Positions 20,331 to 29,621 of a stretch of 64,000 bases of DNA are shown piece by piece; position 1 is the first letter of the stretch; each line of letters begins with the position of its first letter. The position numbers were made by a program, and so were the translations under genes. The notes under the pieces are model-generated. The model saw only the letters and a list, made by a program, of their open reading frames with translations. It was not told the origin of the DNA and did no database searches. The stretch comes from Coptis chinensis (lineage: Eukaryota > Streptophyta > Magnoliopsida > Ranunculales > Ranunculaceae), in contig CM027383.1 of NCBI GenBank assembly GCA_015680905.1, positions 90,168,501 to 90,232,500 on the forward strand. Direction: 5' to 3'.

Positions 20331-21600
20331 AGAGTGCCTATCCATCTTCTTTTCTCCTTTGTGGACGTGACAGAGTCATCTTGGAAGGTGATCATGTTGA
20401 TCGTCCTGTTATTATCTCTATCAGATGAGTGCTAGCGGTGCTCATGGCGAGATCGCTCATGTGAGCATCCTCGAGCGTGAGAGCATTCTCTGTTGGTGTT
20501 GCATTGTGGAGTTCATCTTCGATCTTTGCGAGCTATGAGCTTGTGGCTCAGGTCATCATCGAGAATATCAGTATAATGCTTGATATGCCTTGCCTCGATG
20601 AGGTCTTGAAGGTAGTGCTTAATCCCCCAACATTCATTGGTCTCATGACATTTCGCTTTATGGAAAGCGCAGTATGAATTTCCTGGTGTGTTTTCTAGTC
20701 GTTTTACCCCAGGTCGGTAATAGGCCGCTGTTTTTATTTTCTCTAGTATATAACTTGGAGATCTTGTCAGCACAGCGAACTTGCGTTTTGTGTGTGTCCT
20801 GGTACTAGACTTTTTTTCCTTGTGGTATGGATAGCCAGGTGTTTTTCTGGATCGCCTTGGTGAATGCTAAGGTTGCGAAAGACTCCTTGAAGTTGCTATC
20901 CATAGACAACAACTCTGTCTTGATTCGTCCTAAGAAGGAGCGGATTAACTCGTCGCTCTTCTGGGACAACAGGAAGAGTGAGTCGAGGTCGGTTTTCTTA
21001 AGTTTGTTGTGGACGTAATGGTTAGCAAACTAATCGGTTAGCTTCTCGAAGCTATCGATGGAGTTTGATTCCAGTGAATAGAACCAGTCGAGAGCTCCAT
21101 CCTTCAGGATTGCAGGGAACAAGCGGCATTGCAGGTGGTCGAACTCCTATGCACTATAGAGTGCGAGGCTCTGGATGTAGTGAGCTACGTGTTGACCGGG
21201 ACACGTACTGCCATCATACATCGCAAAGCGCAGTTGGATGAAATCGTGAGGGGAGGGTTTATTGAGTACCTCCGCTATGAATGGGGACGCTCGATAAGTT
21301 TTCAGCATCTTCTGGACGATCTGAGTGGCGTCCTTCTTCATAGTGCTCTGCTCGATTCGCTGGGATAGCTCGTTGATTTGTTGGTTCACCTCGTTTATGC
21401 CGTCCTCAGCAGTGACTTCGTTTGGGTTTTGGGCTGCCACCTGGTTTTTTAGTGTGGCATTTTTCTATCGTAAGAGGTTGATGCTGTCGTTCATGGCTCC
21501 CATCTGGGTGGCCATACTCTTCATTTGGTCATGGAGGCTTTCCATGATTCGTGGGCTTGATATTTTGTTTGAAGGTTTTTGTGAACTCAAGAAATCGAGC
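20331..21600 (-). pseudogene. Tat-type Gag, broken
   Basis: The N-terminal part (21147-21440) includes SPFIAEVLNKPSPHDFIQLRFAMYDGSTCPGQHVAHY, the usual start of the gag domain. The central gag domain follows in other frames at about 20830-21140 (LKDGALDWFYSLESNS, then LDSLFLLSQKSDELIRSFLGR). The C-terminal part (20513-20773) contains a CxFH...HxTNxC zinc-binding motif (YCAFHKAKCHETNEC). Frames are interrupted near 21145, 21030 and 20815. It lies just inside the primer-binding site. Confidence 0.88.
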
Positions 21601-21615
21601 CACAGATGGCGTCAA
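21600..21615 (-). other. Primer-binding site of the Tat element
   Basis: TTGACGCCATCTGTGG on the minus strand directly follows the LTR end TTACA. It resembles the TTGGCGCC-TCTGTGG primer-binding sites common in plant gypsy elements and marks the start of minus-strand DNA synthesis. Confidence 0.7.
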
Positions 21616-22205
21616 TGTAATGGTTAAGATTCGTTTAACCTTACAAACGTAGGCAATTTGGGCGAGAAAGGGTTGGAAGATTGGATTTGACCGAGTTCGT
21701 GTGGACGAACTACCTACGTATCAAGCTCTCTCTGGGGGAACTTGAATCAGGTCAGACGTAGTTCCTCATCCTCTTTATATAAGCAAGGTTCCCGTACCTA
21801 CAGCTCTCCCACGTCAGGTCAGATTTTGGTCTTCAGGTCACTTGCGAGTCATGATGGCGAGTTAAGGACATTTACTATGATGCGTACCTAAAGCTTCGGT
21901 CTTAATGGCAGTCATAAAGACATACGCTACGAGCCATTTTGGGATGGGGAGAGTGCGTACCGAGGAGATCGCTTCTGTGCGAGATCGTCTACTCTACTCG
22001 AGTCACTTTGAAGTGAGCTCACAGGATGAGTGCATGAGATCGATTGGTGGTGACATTGCTCTGGGCGGGAGTTGCATAGGTCGCTTTCCTGAGTCGAGCC
22101 ACTATAAAGCGAGCTCTGAGGACGAGGATATGAGGTTGGTTGTTAACTCTACTGTGCTGGACATGTGTTTGATATTCATTGGATTGTGAATATTACTCCC
22201 TCACA
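21616..22205 (-). repeat. 5' LTR of the Tat element, 590 bp
   Basis: On the minus strand it starts TGTGAGGGAGTAATATTC at 22205 and ends CATTACA at 21616, next to the primer-binding site. A TATA box (GCTTATATAAAG, 21773-21784) lies in mid-LTR. Two diverged copies of a roughly 37-bp unit, each beginning TCGAG and carrying a GAGCTC block, lie at about 21999-22035 and 22094-22130. No matching 3' LTR was found on the left. Confidence 0.8.
21773..21784 (-). promoter_or_regulatory. TATA box of the Tat LTR
   Basis: GCTTATATAAAG on the minus strand, followed by GAGGATGAGG. This is the probable promoter of genomic RNA. Confidence 0.6.
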
Positions 22206-22910
22206 TACTGCCCCTATGTAGTTATTCTAGTAATAATAGTGTTGATCGGTTGTGCCTATGGGAGGAGATCAAGGTGCTAGGTGCTAACATAAAAGGGCCA
22301 TGGTGTCTAATGGGTGATTTGAATAACGTTTTCTTTTCTCATGAAAGAATTGGGGATGTGGTAGACTGTCAGTGCACCCAAAGGAGACTATACCCTTAGC
22401 AAGTTGCTTAAATTGTGTGGTCAGGTTGTTTGATCATATAGCAACGATGTGTTTCTATACACAGAACAGTGGTAGGGAGGGGTGCGGGCAAGGAAATTGT
22501 CCAAGCTTGACATATGCATGTTCAGTTAACTGCTCCTGGTCTTCTTTGCAATTGGCGCAACTTCTAAGGGATTCTTAACCAAGGAGTTTTCTGACCATTG
22601 CCATATGGTAATGTCCTTTATGAATAAAATAAGGAGTAGCCCGCTGTTCAAATTTTGTGATTTTTAGAGGATGCGTGATGAATTTATTCCAACTCTAAAT
22701 CAATATTGGAGTATGCTGGACAATGGTACCCCCCCAGGCTACCTATATGCTTTCAAGAAAACTAAAAGCCTTGAAAGGGTTCTAAAAGGGTGGGCTAGGT
22801 ATTCTTGTAATGATGCCCATAAACTGGTTAAGGAAACCAGCAAAGAATTAAGATTGCTCCAAGAACAACTACATGTGAATCCCCAAGATAACAATACGTA
22901 TTATCACTAG
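22206..22910 (+). pseudogene. LINE ORF2 fragment (endonuclease end and EN-RT linker)
   Basis: Just right of the Tat LTR the frame reads SNNSVDRLCLWEEI, then PWCLMGDLNNVFFSHERIGD, the endonuclease region with its GD(F/L)N motif. A stop follows near 22398. The frame at 22671-22910 encodes the EN-RT linker typical of plant LINEs (YLYAFKKTKSLERVLKGWARYSCNDAHKLVKE). No RT domain follows, so the copy is cut at both ends. The abrupt start at the LTR suggests the Tat element may have inserted into this LINE, but no matching 5' part was seen. Confidence 0.8.
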
Positions 22911-23640
22911 CGGAACCAGAATTTTTTTTTAGGGTGGACAAAATTATAGACAATTTACTCAGAAAGATGATCAAAACTCTACACAAAAAATAAAAAAAAT
23001 TGTAACAAAATTGCACATTAATTATCCAAAAAATGAGTTCAGTTTATAACTTGTAAATAACTCAATTGGTTTGCAACTATAACACTAATCAGATTTCCAA
23101 TACTAAGAGATGAACTACACAAGAAGAAGGTATCAAATCTTCCAATTTAGAATTTAAGAGTTTATGAATATAAACTCCTCCTCCCCCTGTCATGTTTTTT
23201 CATGTGAAAAAAAAACTTCATGTCGTAGCCATTGGATTTTGTAACGGGGTAACACTAATTGCAACTAATAAGGGGGTATCCCTAACTAACCCTCCTAAAT
23301 TAGGATTGCCAACCTACAATTTTTGTATCATTCGAAATGACTAAAATGACCATTTTAGCAATCTATGGATCATTTGTTTCGAGAGGAGTGAATGTTAGAC
23401 GTATGTTTATCTCATGCCAACACATTACGTCCTATTAAGTGATCACTTATGTATATGCAAAATTTGTGATTAGTGAAGCAGAGGACTATGAAGGGATATG
23501 AAAGCCATGGATGTCGATGTCCTAAACCGAGGTTAATAATCCTGGTGCGAGTAGAAAATTGGTATTTGCTTGAATGAATGATTTCTCTTAAGTCATGAAA
23601 TCTTGTGAGCTGATTGAGTGTCCTATTAAGGACTTGAAAT
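22911..23640. other. AT-rich intergenic stretch, nothing recognised
   Basis: No ORF with recognisable domains, no clear inverted termini and no strong tandem repeat. A TGATTGAGTGTCC block just before the copia LTR recurs just after it (see findings). Confidence 0.6.
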
Positions 23641-24355
23641 TGTTGGAGTTATCGCTCACATGAGGAAGAAGGAGAGAATCCGGTGATGTTTGCGTAAAGA
23701 AGTTTGAGCGAGCGAACGGTCAAAACTAGTCTTGCCCAAGGAGCCTTGGAGAAAAAGAAGATAGTTTTTTTTTCCCAGCTTTTTCCAAAACAAGTCTACT
23801 GGACTTTTTTTTTTTCTGAAATTCGAAAAGGGCGCGTGCGCGCTTGAAATGGCCTATTTGAGGGTGCGCCCGCGCTCAAGTCTATTTTCGTCAGAATTTC
23901 TATTTCTGAGAACCGCGAGTTTGCAACAAAAGAAAGGGGTTTTTTGGCAAAACCTAAGAAACGAACTAAGACAATACACAAGTCACGAAAAGAAACCCAA
24001 TTTTGAGAGATATCAAAATTGAGAGATAACCTTTGCAGAGAGAAAAGCCTGTAAAGAGAGAGGAGTGATCTAGTAAGATGAGAGATTGAAAGGAGTGATT
24101 GTAATCTTCCTTCCCAATTTATAAAAGGATTAACTCTTGTGGAAGTAGTCACCATTGGCCGAACCACGGTATATCTTTGTGTTGTGGTATACTTTTACTT
24201 CTTTACATTATTATCAATTGTTAATAGTTGATTAGAGAGTTGGGCATGTTAGGCTGGTTGTAGTGAATATTTAGAATTTGTCTGGAGTAGTAGTTGAGTT
24301 CATATTATAAGTTATCTATGTAGTGGGGATCGATTGGTATCGTTATTCCCCAACA
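23641..24355 (+). repeat. 5' LTR of the first copia element
   Basis: It spans TGTTGGAGTT to CCCCAACA, 715 bp. TTTATAAAAGG at 24118-24128 is the likely TATA box. It is similar along most of its length to 28293-29086. Confidence 0.9.
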
Positions 24356-24357
24356 AG

Positions 24358-24372
24358 TGGTATCGAAGCCAG
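24358..24372 (+). other. Primer-binding site of the first copia element
   Basis: TGGTATCGAAGCCAG, two bases after the LTR end, matches the initiator Met-tRNA type sites (TGGTATCAGAGCC) of plant copia elements with one base shift. Confidence 0.85.
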
Positions 24373-24464
24373 ATTGGATTAACCTAGGTTGTTATCCAAA
24401 TTTTGCTCGGAAGGTGTTTGACGAAATTTCTGAGAGAAGATTTGAGTTTAAATAACTTGTAGAG

Positions 24465-24935
24465 ATGGACCATTCCATGAATACTCGCATGACTAGTCTG
24501 AATAGAGGTAACTATACCTTGTGGAAAGCCAGGATGGAAGACTTGCTCTATTGCAAGGACCTGGCACAACCCATTGAAAATGGAGGAGTAAAACCAGACG
24601 CGATTGAGAGGAAAACGCTTGATGAAAAAGCAATTGGGTGCATTAGACAATGGATTGACAACAACGTAATCCGCATTGTATCCCAAAAGACCACAACTTT
24701 CAGCCTGTGGGAGACTTTAGAAGACTTCTACGAGAAGACAAGAAAGGATGTATATAATAGCTCCTATCACTCAGAGATCCTTGATATAGAAAAGCAAGAA
24801 AGAGGCATAAGCAAAAAACCATTCATCCTAGAGGTGATGACAAAAGAAAATCTAGGAGCGCGAGCAGACCTCCTAAGAAAGACTTGTCATGTAATCATTG
24901 CGGTATCCATGACCACTTCAAGTATGAATGCATAG
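24465..24935 (+). pseudogene. Copia Gag, internally deleted
   Basis: The ATG at 24465 opens a copia Gag N-terminus (LNRGNYTLWKARMEDLLYCKDLAQPIE, then LWETLEDFYEKT). After the YNS near 24760 the frame jumps to a Lys/Arg-rich pre-zinc-knuckle region, so a large central part of Gag is missing. The zinc knuckle continues in another frame in the next feature. Confidence 0.85.
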
Positions 24936-25561
24936 AATTGAAAACTAGTACCGTATATGAAGACAAGTTTGAGTTGAAAGAAAGCACCGCCAGTAGAGAC
25001 TCCACAGTCATAGCTTCAGAAGGTGAAGTAGGAATTGTGTCAGATAGTGACGAGTTATACTTGAGCACTTCATGCCAGGGTATAGAGTGGGTGGTAGATA
25101 CAGGTGCTTCTTACCATGTCACACCCCACGAGAGTTTCTTCACTACCTACAAATCGGGTGATTTTTGTGAGGTGAAGATGGGCAACAATGAAGTCTCAAA
25201 GATTGTACGCATTGGGGATGTTCATATAGAAACCAATGTCGGCTACAACTTGACACTCAAGGATGTAAGACATGTCTCTGACATTCGGCTAAGCCTAATT
25301 TCCGTTGGGAAGTTAGATGATGACGGCTTTCTAAACTCATTCGGTAACGGGGTATGGAAACTGAGCAGAGGTTCCATTGTAGCAACCAAAGGGAAGAAAA
25401 CTTACTCTCTTTACACGACACATGCTAGTTTGTGTAAAGCAGAAGTAAATGCGATAGAAGAAGAAGCTTCCTCCGAACTATATATGGCACAAGAGATTGT
25501 GTCATATGGGCGAAAAAGGCATGGAAGTTCTTGCCAAGCAAAAAGCCTTACCAGACATTAA
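24884..25561 (+). pseudogene. Copia zinc knuckle and aspartic protease
   Basis: CNHCGIHDHFKYEC is a CCHC zinc knuckle. About 60 residues later WVVDTGASYHVTPHE is the protease with its catalytic Asp intact, followed by MGNNEVSKIVRIGDV and VRHVSDIRLSLISVGKLDDDGF, the usual copia protease-integrase bridge. The frame shifts near 25490, at the start of the integrase zinc finger. Confidence 0.9.
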
Positions 25562-26390
25562 AGGTACGCATTTAAATAGATGTACTCATTGTTTGGTAGG
25601 AAAACAACACAGGGTGTCTTTCTAAAGATTCCCGTCTCATAGAAAGGACAATGTCCTTGAGCTAGTTCACACTGACTTATGTGGTCCTATGAAAGTAAAG
25701 TCCCACGAGGGAGCTTTGTACTTCTTGACTCTCATTAATGATGCGTCAAGAAAGATATGGGCATATAGCCTGAAGACCAAGGATGAAGTACTTGGCGTGT
25801 TCAAGACTTTCCATAGCATGGTGGAAAGAGAGACAGGGAAGCCTTTGAAGTGTATTCACTCAGATAATGGGGGTGAATACATAGGGCCGTTTGAAGAGTA
25901 TTGCAAGAGTCATGGGATTCGTCATGAGTAGACCGTTCTCAAGACACAGCAACAGAATTGTATAGCCGAGAGAATGAACCGGACCATTGTAGAGAGGATG
26001 AAATGTATGATGTCTCACTCTAAGTTACCTAGAAGTTACTGGGTAGAAGCAATACGTACAGCCGTGCATGTGATAAACCTATCGCCGTCAAAATCTCTGA
26101 ATAGTGATTATCCAGAGAGAGTATGTTCATGCAGAGATGTTGATTATAGATACTTGATGGTATTTTTAGGTTCAAGGCATTTGTTCATATTCCCAAGGAT
26201 GAGAGATCCAAGCTTGATGACAAAGCCAAGCAGTGCATTTTTCTGGGTTATGGGGATGAGAAGTTTGGCTACAAACTCTATGATCCGATTAACAAGAAGG
26301 TAATCCGAAGTCGAGATGTTGTGTTCTTGGAAGACCAAACCATAGCAGACTTTGAGGAGGGTAAGAAGCTATAAGCTTTCACCAATGATC
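25490..26390 (+). pseudogene. Copia integrase, broken
   Basis: The HHCC finger is visible (WHKRLCHM, then CTHC). The core has LVHTDLCGP, HSDNGGEY and AERMNRT, so all three catalytic acidic residues (D, D, E) are kept. Stops occur near 25626 and at 25929-25931, where the context indicates a Gln codon changed to TAG. A frame change lies near 26110, and the frame later reads SRDVVFLEDQT before a stop at 26371-26373. Confidence 0.88.
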
Positions 26391-26419
26391 TTGTTGATTC
26401 AAAACCAGAAGTTCCTACT

Positions 26420-27866
26420 GTGGAACGTGTAGAAGGCATTGAGAATGCAGAGAACCATGAGTTTGAAGCTCATGATGATGATCCTATTGCTCATGATATG
26501 ATAAAACCTATTGATATAGAAGATGCAGATGAAGTGCATGAACCACCACCTGAGCAAGCAGAAGTACATCCTCCTGAGGCACAAGAAAATGGGGCAAGGA
26601 GGTCCGACAGAGAGAGACAAGTTTCAACCAGGTATCCACCACATACGTATGTTTTACTATCTGATGGTGGAGAATCTATGTACTATCAAGAGGCTCTTGA
26701 AGATACAGACAAAGAAAAGTGGTTGAAGGCCATGCATGATGAGATGGATTTTTTGCATAAGAATCACACTTATGAGTTAGTTGAGAAACCGAAAGGAAGA
26801 AAAAATTTCAAGAATAAGTGGATCTACAAAGTCAAGCATGAGGAGAATAATCCACACCCAAGACAAAAATCTCGCCTTGTTGTGAAGGGATTTGGTCAAA
26901 GGAAAGGTATTGACTTTGATGAAATTTTTTCTCCTGTAGTTAAGATGACTTCTATAAGGGTGGTATTGGGTCTGACCATAAGTATAAACCTAGAGGTTGA
27001 GCAGTAGATGTTAAGACAACTTTTCTTCGTGGAGACCTTGAAGAAGATGTCTACATGGACTAGCCAGAGGGGTTTGAGGTCAAAGGCAAGGAGCACTTAG
27101 TATGCAAGCTGATAAAGAGCTTGTATGGGTTGAAGTAAGCACTGAGACAGTGGTACATAAAGTTTGATTCCTTTATGGCGAAGCAAGGATATAAAAAGTC
27201 TGCTTCCGATCATTGTGTGTTTGTTCAGAAATTTCCAGATAGGGATTTTATAGTGCTATTGTTGTATGTGGATGATATGTTGATAGTTGGCCCGAACATC
27301 AACAAGATATCCAAGCTGAAGAAAGACTTGAGTAAGTCCTTTGAGATGAAGGATTTGGGTCAAGCAAAATAGATACTTGGGATGGGGATCACTCATGATA
27401 TAAAGAGTGGGAAGTTGTGGCTTTCTCAAGAAAGCTGCATTGAGAAGGTGTTGAAGATATTCAACATGGATCAAGCGAAGCCAGTCAGTTATCCACTTGG
27501 TGGCCAGTTCTGCATGACCAAAGAGATATGTGTCCAAAGGGTGAGCATGAGAAGAGTCAAATGGAAAATATTCCTTATGCATCCGCAGTGGGCATCTTGA
27601 TGTATGCAATGATGTGTACAAGACCGGATATTGCTTTCGCCGTTAGTGTTGTAAGCCGATTTCTGTCAAATCCGAGTAAGGAGTATTGGAAAGATGTTAA
27701 GTGGATATTGAGATATCTCAAGAGTACTTCCAAATCGTATTTGTGTTTTGGTGGGAGTAAGCCCTTACTTGAAGGCTACACTGATGCAGACATGGTAGGT
27801 GATGTTGACTCGATGAAGTCCACTTCTAGTTATCTGGTTACTTTTGCAGGGGGAGCAGTTTCTTAG
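26420..27866 (+). pseudogene. Copia reverse transcriptase, broken by nonsense codons
   Basis: The frame at 26420-27007 covers the Pro/Glu-rich spacer and the RT start (KAMHDEMDFLHKNHTYELVEKPKG, NKWIYKVKHE, FDEIFSPVVKMTSIR). The frame at 27175-27372 holds the active site (LLLYVDDMLIVG) with both Asp intact. The frame at 27528-27866 holds the thumb and connection (MYAMMCTRPDIAFAVSVVSRFLSNPS). Stops near 27005, 27061, 27136, 27370 and 27865 fit Gln-to-stop or Trp-to-stop transitions. Confidence 0.9.
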
Positions 27867-28244
27867 CAATCTAAGTTGCAAAAGTGTGTTGCCCTCTCCA
27901 CTACAGAAGCAGAGTATATTGCAGCCACTGAGTGTTGCAAAGAGATGTTATAGATGAATAGGTTCTTCGATGAACAAGGGCTAAAGCAGAAACAATTTGT
28001 AGTTCTATGTGACAGTCAGAGCGCCATCTATTTGAGCAAGAATCCGAGTTTTCATTCTAGATCTAAGCACATACATGTGCGTTATCATTGGATTAGAGAA
28101 GTACTCGAAGACAAGCATTTGTGCATTGAGAAAATCCATACCGACAAGAACGGGTCGGATATGATGACCAAAGCCTTACCGAAAGGTAAGTTTGATGTGT
28201 ATTGCTACCGTCGGAATGGTAGCACACTCTTCCTTTTGATTTGA
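27867..28244 (+). pseudogene. Copia RNase H, broken
   Basis: It continues from the RT with LSTTEAEYIAATECCKEM, a stop at the following Trp position (about 27950), then LCDSQSAIYLSKNPSFHSRSKHIHVRYHWIRE and the C-terminal end. The characteristic TEAEY, CDSQSAI and KHI(H/D)VRYHWIRE motifs are present. Confidence 0.9.
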
Positions 28245-28280
28245 AAATTGCATGGAGGTATCCCCCCTTTTTACTGTTCA

Positions 28281-28292
28281 GGAGGGGGAGAT
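28281..28292 (+). other. Polypurine tract of the first copia element
   Basis: GGAGGGGGAGAT lies directly before the 3' LTR; it is the expected primer for plus-strand DNA. Confidence 0.85.
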
Positions 28293-29086
28293 TGTTGGAG
28301 TTATCCCTCACATGAGGAAGAAAAAGAGAATTCTTTGATGTTTGTGTAAAGAAGTTTGAGCAAGCGAACGCTCGAAACTAGTCTTGCCTAAGGAGCCTTG
28401 GAGAAAAAAAAGATAGTTTTTTTTTCTTAGATTTTTCCCAAACAAGTCTATTGGACTTTTTTTCTGAAATTTGAAGAAGGCGTGCGCGTGCTTGAAATGG
28501 CAGTCTGAGGGTGCGCCCGCACTCAAGTCTATTTTCGTCAGAATTTCTGCAGCATAAGAAAGGGGTTTTTTGGCAAAACCTAAGAGACGAACTAAGACAA
28601 CAAACAAGTCACGGAAAGAAACCCAATTTTAAGAGCTATCAAAATTAAGAGATAACCTTTGCAGAAAGAAAAGCCTGTAAAGAGAGATGAGTGATCTAGT
28701 AAGGTGAGAGACTGAAAAGAGTGATTGTAATATTCATTCCAACTTTATAAAATGATTAGCTCTTGACTAGTATTGGGAGATGGGAAATTAGGGTCTCCCC
28801 TAAATACACACAAAAAATTTCGGCCTAACCCACTTTTTTTTTTTTTTTTGTGTATTTAGGGGGGAGACCCTAATTTCTCATCTAGTGGGGGGAAATCCTA
28901 ATTGGCTCATCTAGTGGGGGGGTAATACTAGTTAACCCTATATGTTATTAATAGTTGTTTAGAGAGTTGGGCATGTTAGGTTGGTTGTAGTGAATATTTA
29001 GAATTTGTCTAGAGTAGTAGTTAAGTTCATATTACAAGTTATCTGTGTAGTGGGGATCGATTGCATTGTATCGTTATTCCCCAACA
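28293..29086 (+). repeat. 3' LTR of the first copia element, with foldback insert
   Basis: It spans TGTTGGAGTT to CCCCAACA, 794 bp. It differs from the 5' LTR by substitutions and by an extra segment at 28766-28932 that replaces about 85 bp of LTR sequence. Confidence 0.9.
28766..28932. mobile_element. Foldback MITE-like insert, 167 bp
   Basis: Short inverted ends (ACTAGTATT and AATACTAGT) enclose a long hairpin. The left arm, GAAATTAGGGTCTCC then TAAATACACA (about 28784-28812), pairs with the right arm TGTGTATTTA then GGGAGACCCTAATTTC (about 28850-28879). CATCTAGTGGGGG occurs twice near the right end. No clear target duplication was seen. Confidence 0.7.
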
Positions 29087-29621
29087 TAAATGACATGATT
29101 GAGTGTCCCTAGAGGACTGATGAACAATGCTTGGTGGTTGAGGTTTCCAGGTTGGAAATACAGAATTAGCTGCAGGGTCGTCGGATCTGATCATTCACCA
29201 TTAAAGTACCAAGTTAAATAAAACTCGGTTTGGATTCATTATATGCGTGCTGGTCACAAACTCATAGCATGAGGGATTTATGAGACTGGTTCAGGAGAGC
29301 TTGGGTGGTAATTCTTTAGATGCACCGTATTTGTTGTACTGAAATAATTGATAATGCTGAAACGGGATCTGAAGTTTGTATCATTCTCATGCATCAATAC
29401 TTTATATTGTGCATGGAAACTTGAGAATAGACAATCTATCACATTTCTTATGGAAGACCGGTCATTACACTTTGCCGTCAAAATGCTTATTCCCCACCTC
29501 ATCGTCAGTTGGGATGGAGATCAAAGAAGATATTCAACCAGGAAGAGACGAGTTCATTCAAGTGTGGGAGAATGTTGCAAGAGCATAATTAGATTATTTA
29601 GCCTAGCTATGGGAAGACTCA
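29087..29621. other. Spacer between copia 3' LTR and the CHX stop codon
   Basis: No ORF with known domains and no clear repeat. It will include the 3' untranslated region of the minus-strand CHX gene at its right end. Confidence 0.6.

Larger units (their letters stand above)
6815..22205 (-). mobile_element. Tat-clade Ty3/gypsy retrotransposon with nested insertions
   Basis: Minus-strand order from the right: LTR (21616-22205), primer-binding site, gag, protease, RT, RNase H and integrase (ending near 12960). An extra antisense ORF on the plus strand (about 7216-12260) follows. The RT motif FSLKNARATYQ, the protease active site DPGSS and the RNase H type fit the Tat clade. Tat-clade elements are known to carry extra ORFs between pol and the 3' LTR, in some cases antisense. 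The 3' LTR is not found; the left end is replaced by an Athila-like LTR at 6814. A solo LTR (8215-11684) and a hAT transposon (16668-20048) are nested inside. All reading frames carry stops or frameshifts. Confidence 0.85.
23641..29086 (+). mobile_element. Ty1/copia retrotransposon, Tork/TNT1-like, with both LTRs
   Basis: The 5' LTR is 23641-24355 and the 3' LTR 28293-29086; both start TGTTGGAGTTATC and end TTATTCCCCAACA. A primer-binding site follows the first and a purine tract precedes the second. The flanks are GAAAT and TAAAT, a 5-bp duplication with one mismatch. The order gag, protease, integrase, RT, RNase H identifies copia. The integrase-RT spacer (EKFGYK-type context and SRDVVFLEDQT) resembles TNT1/Tork elements. 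The LTRs differ by many substitutions, so the insertion is old. Confidence 0.92.
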
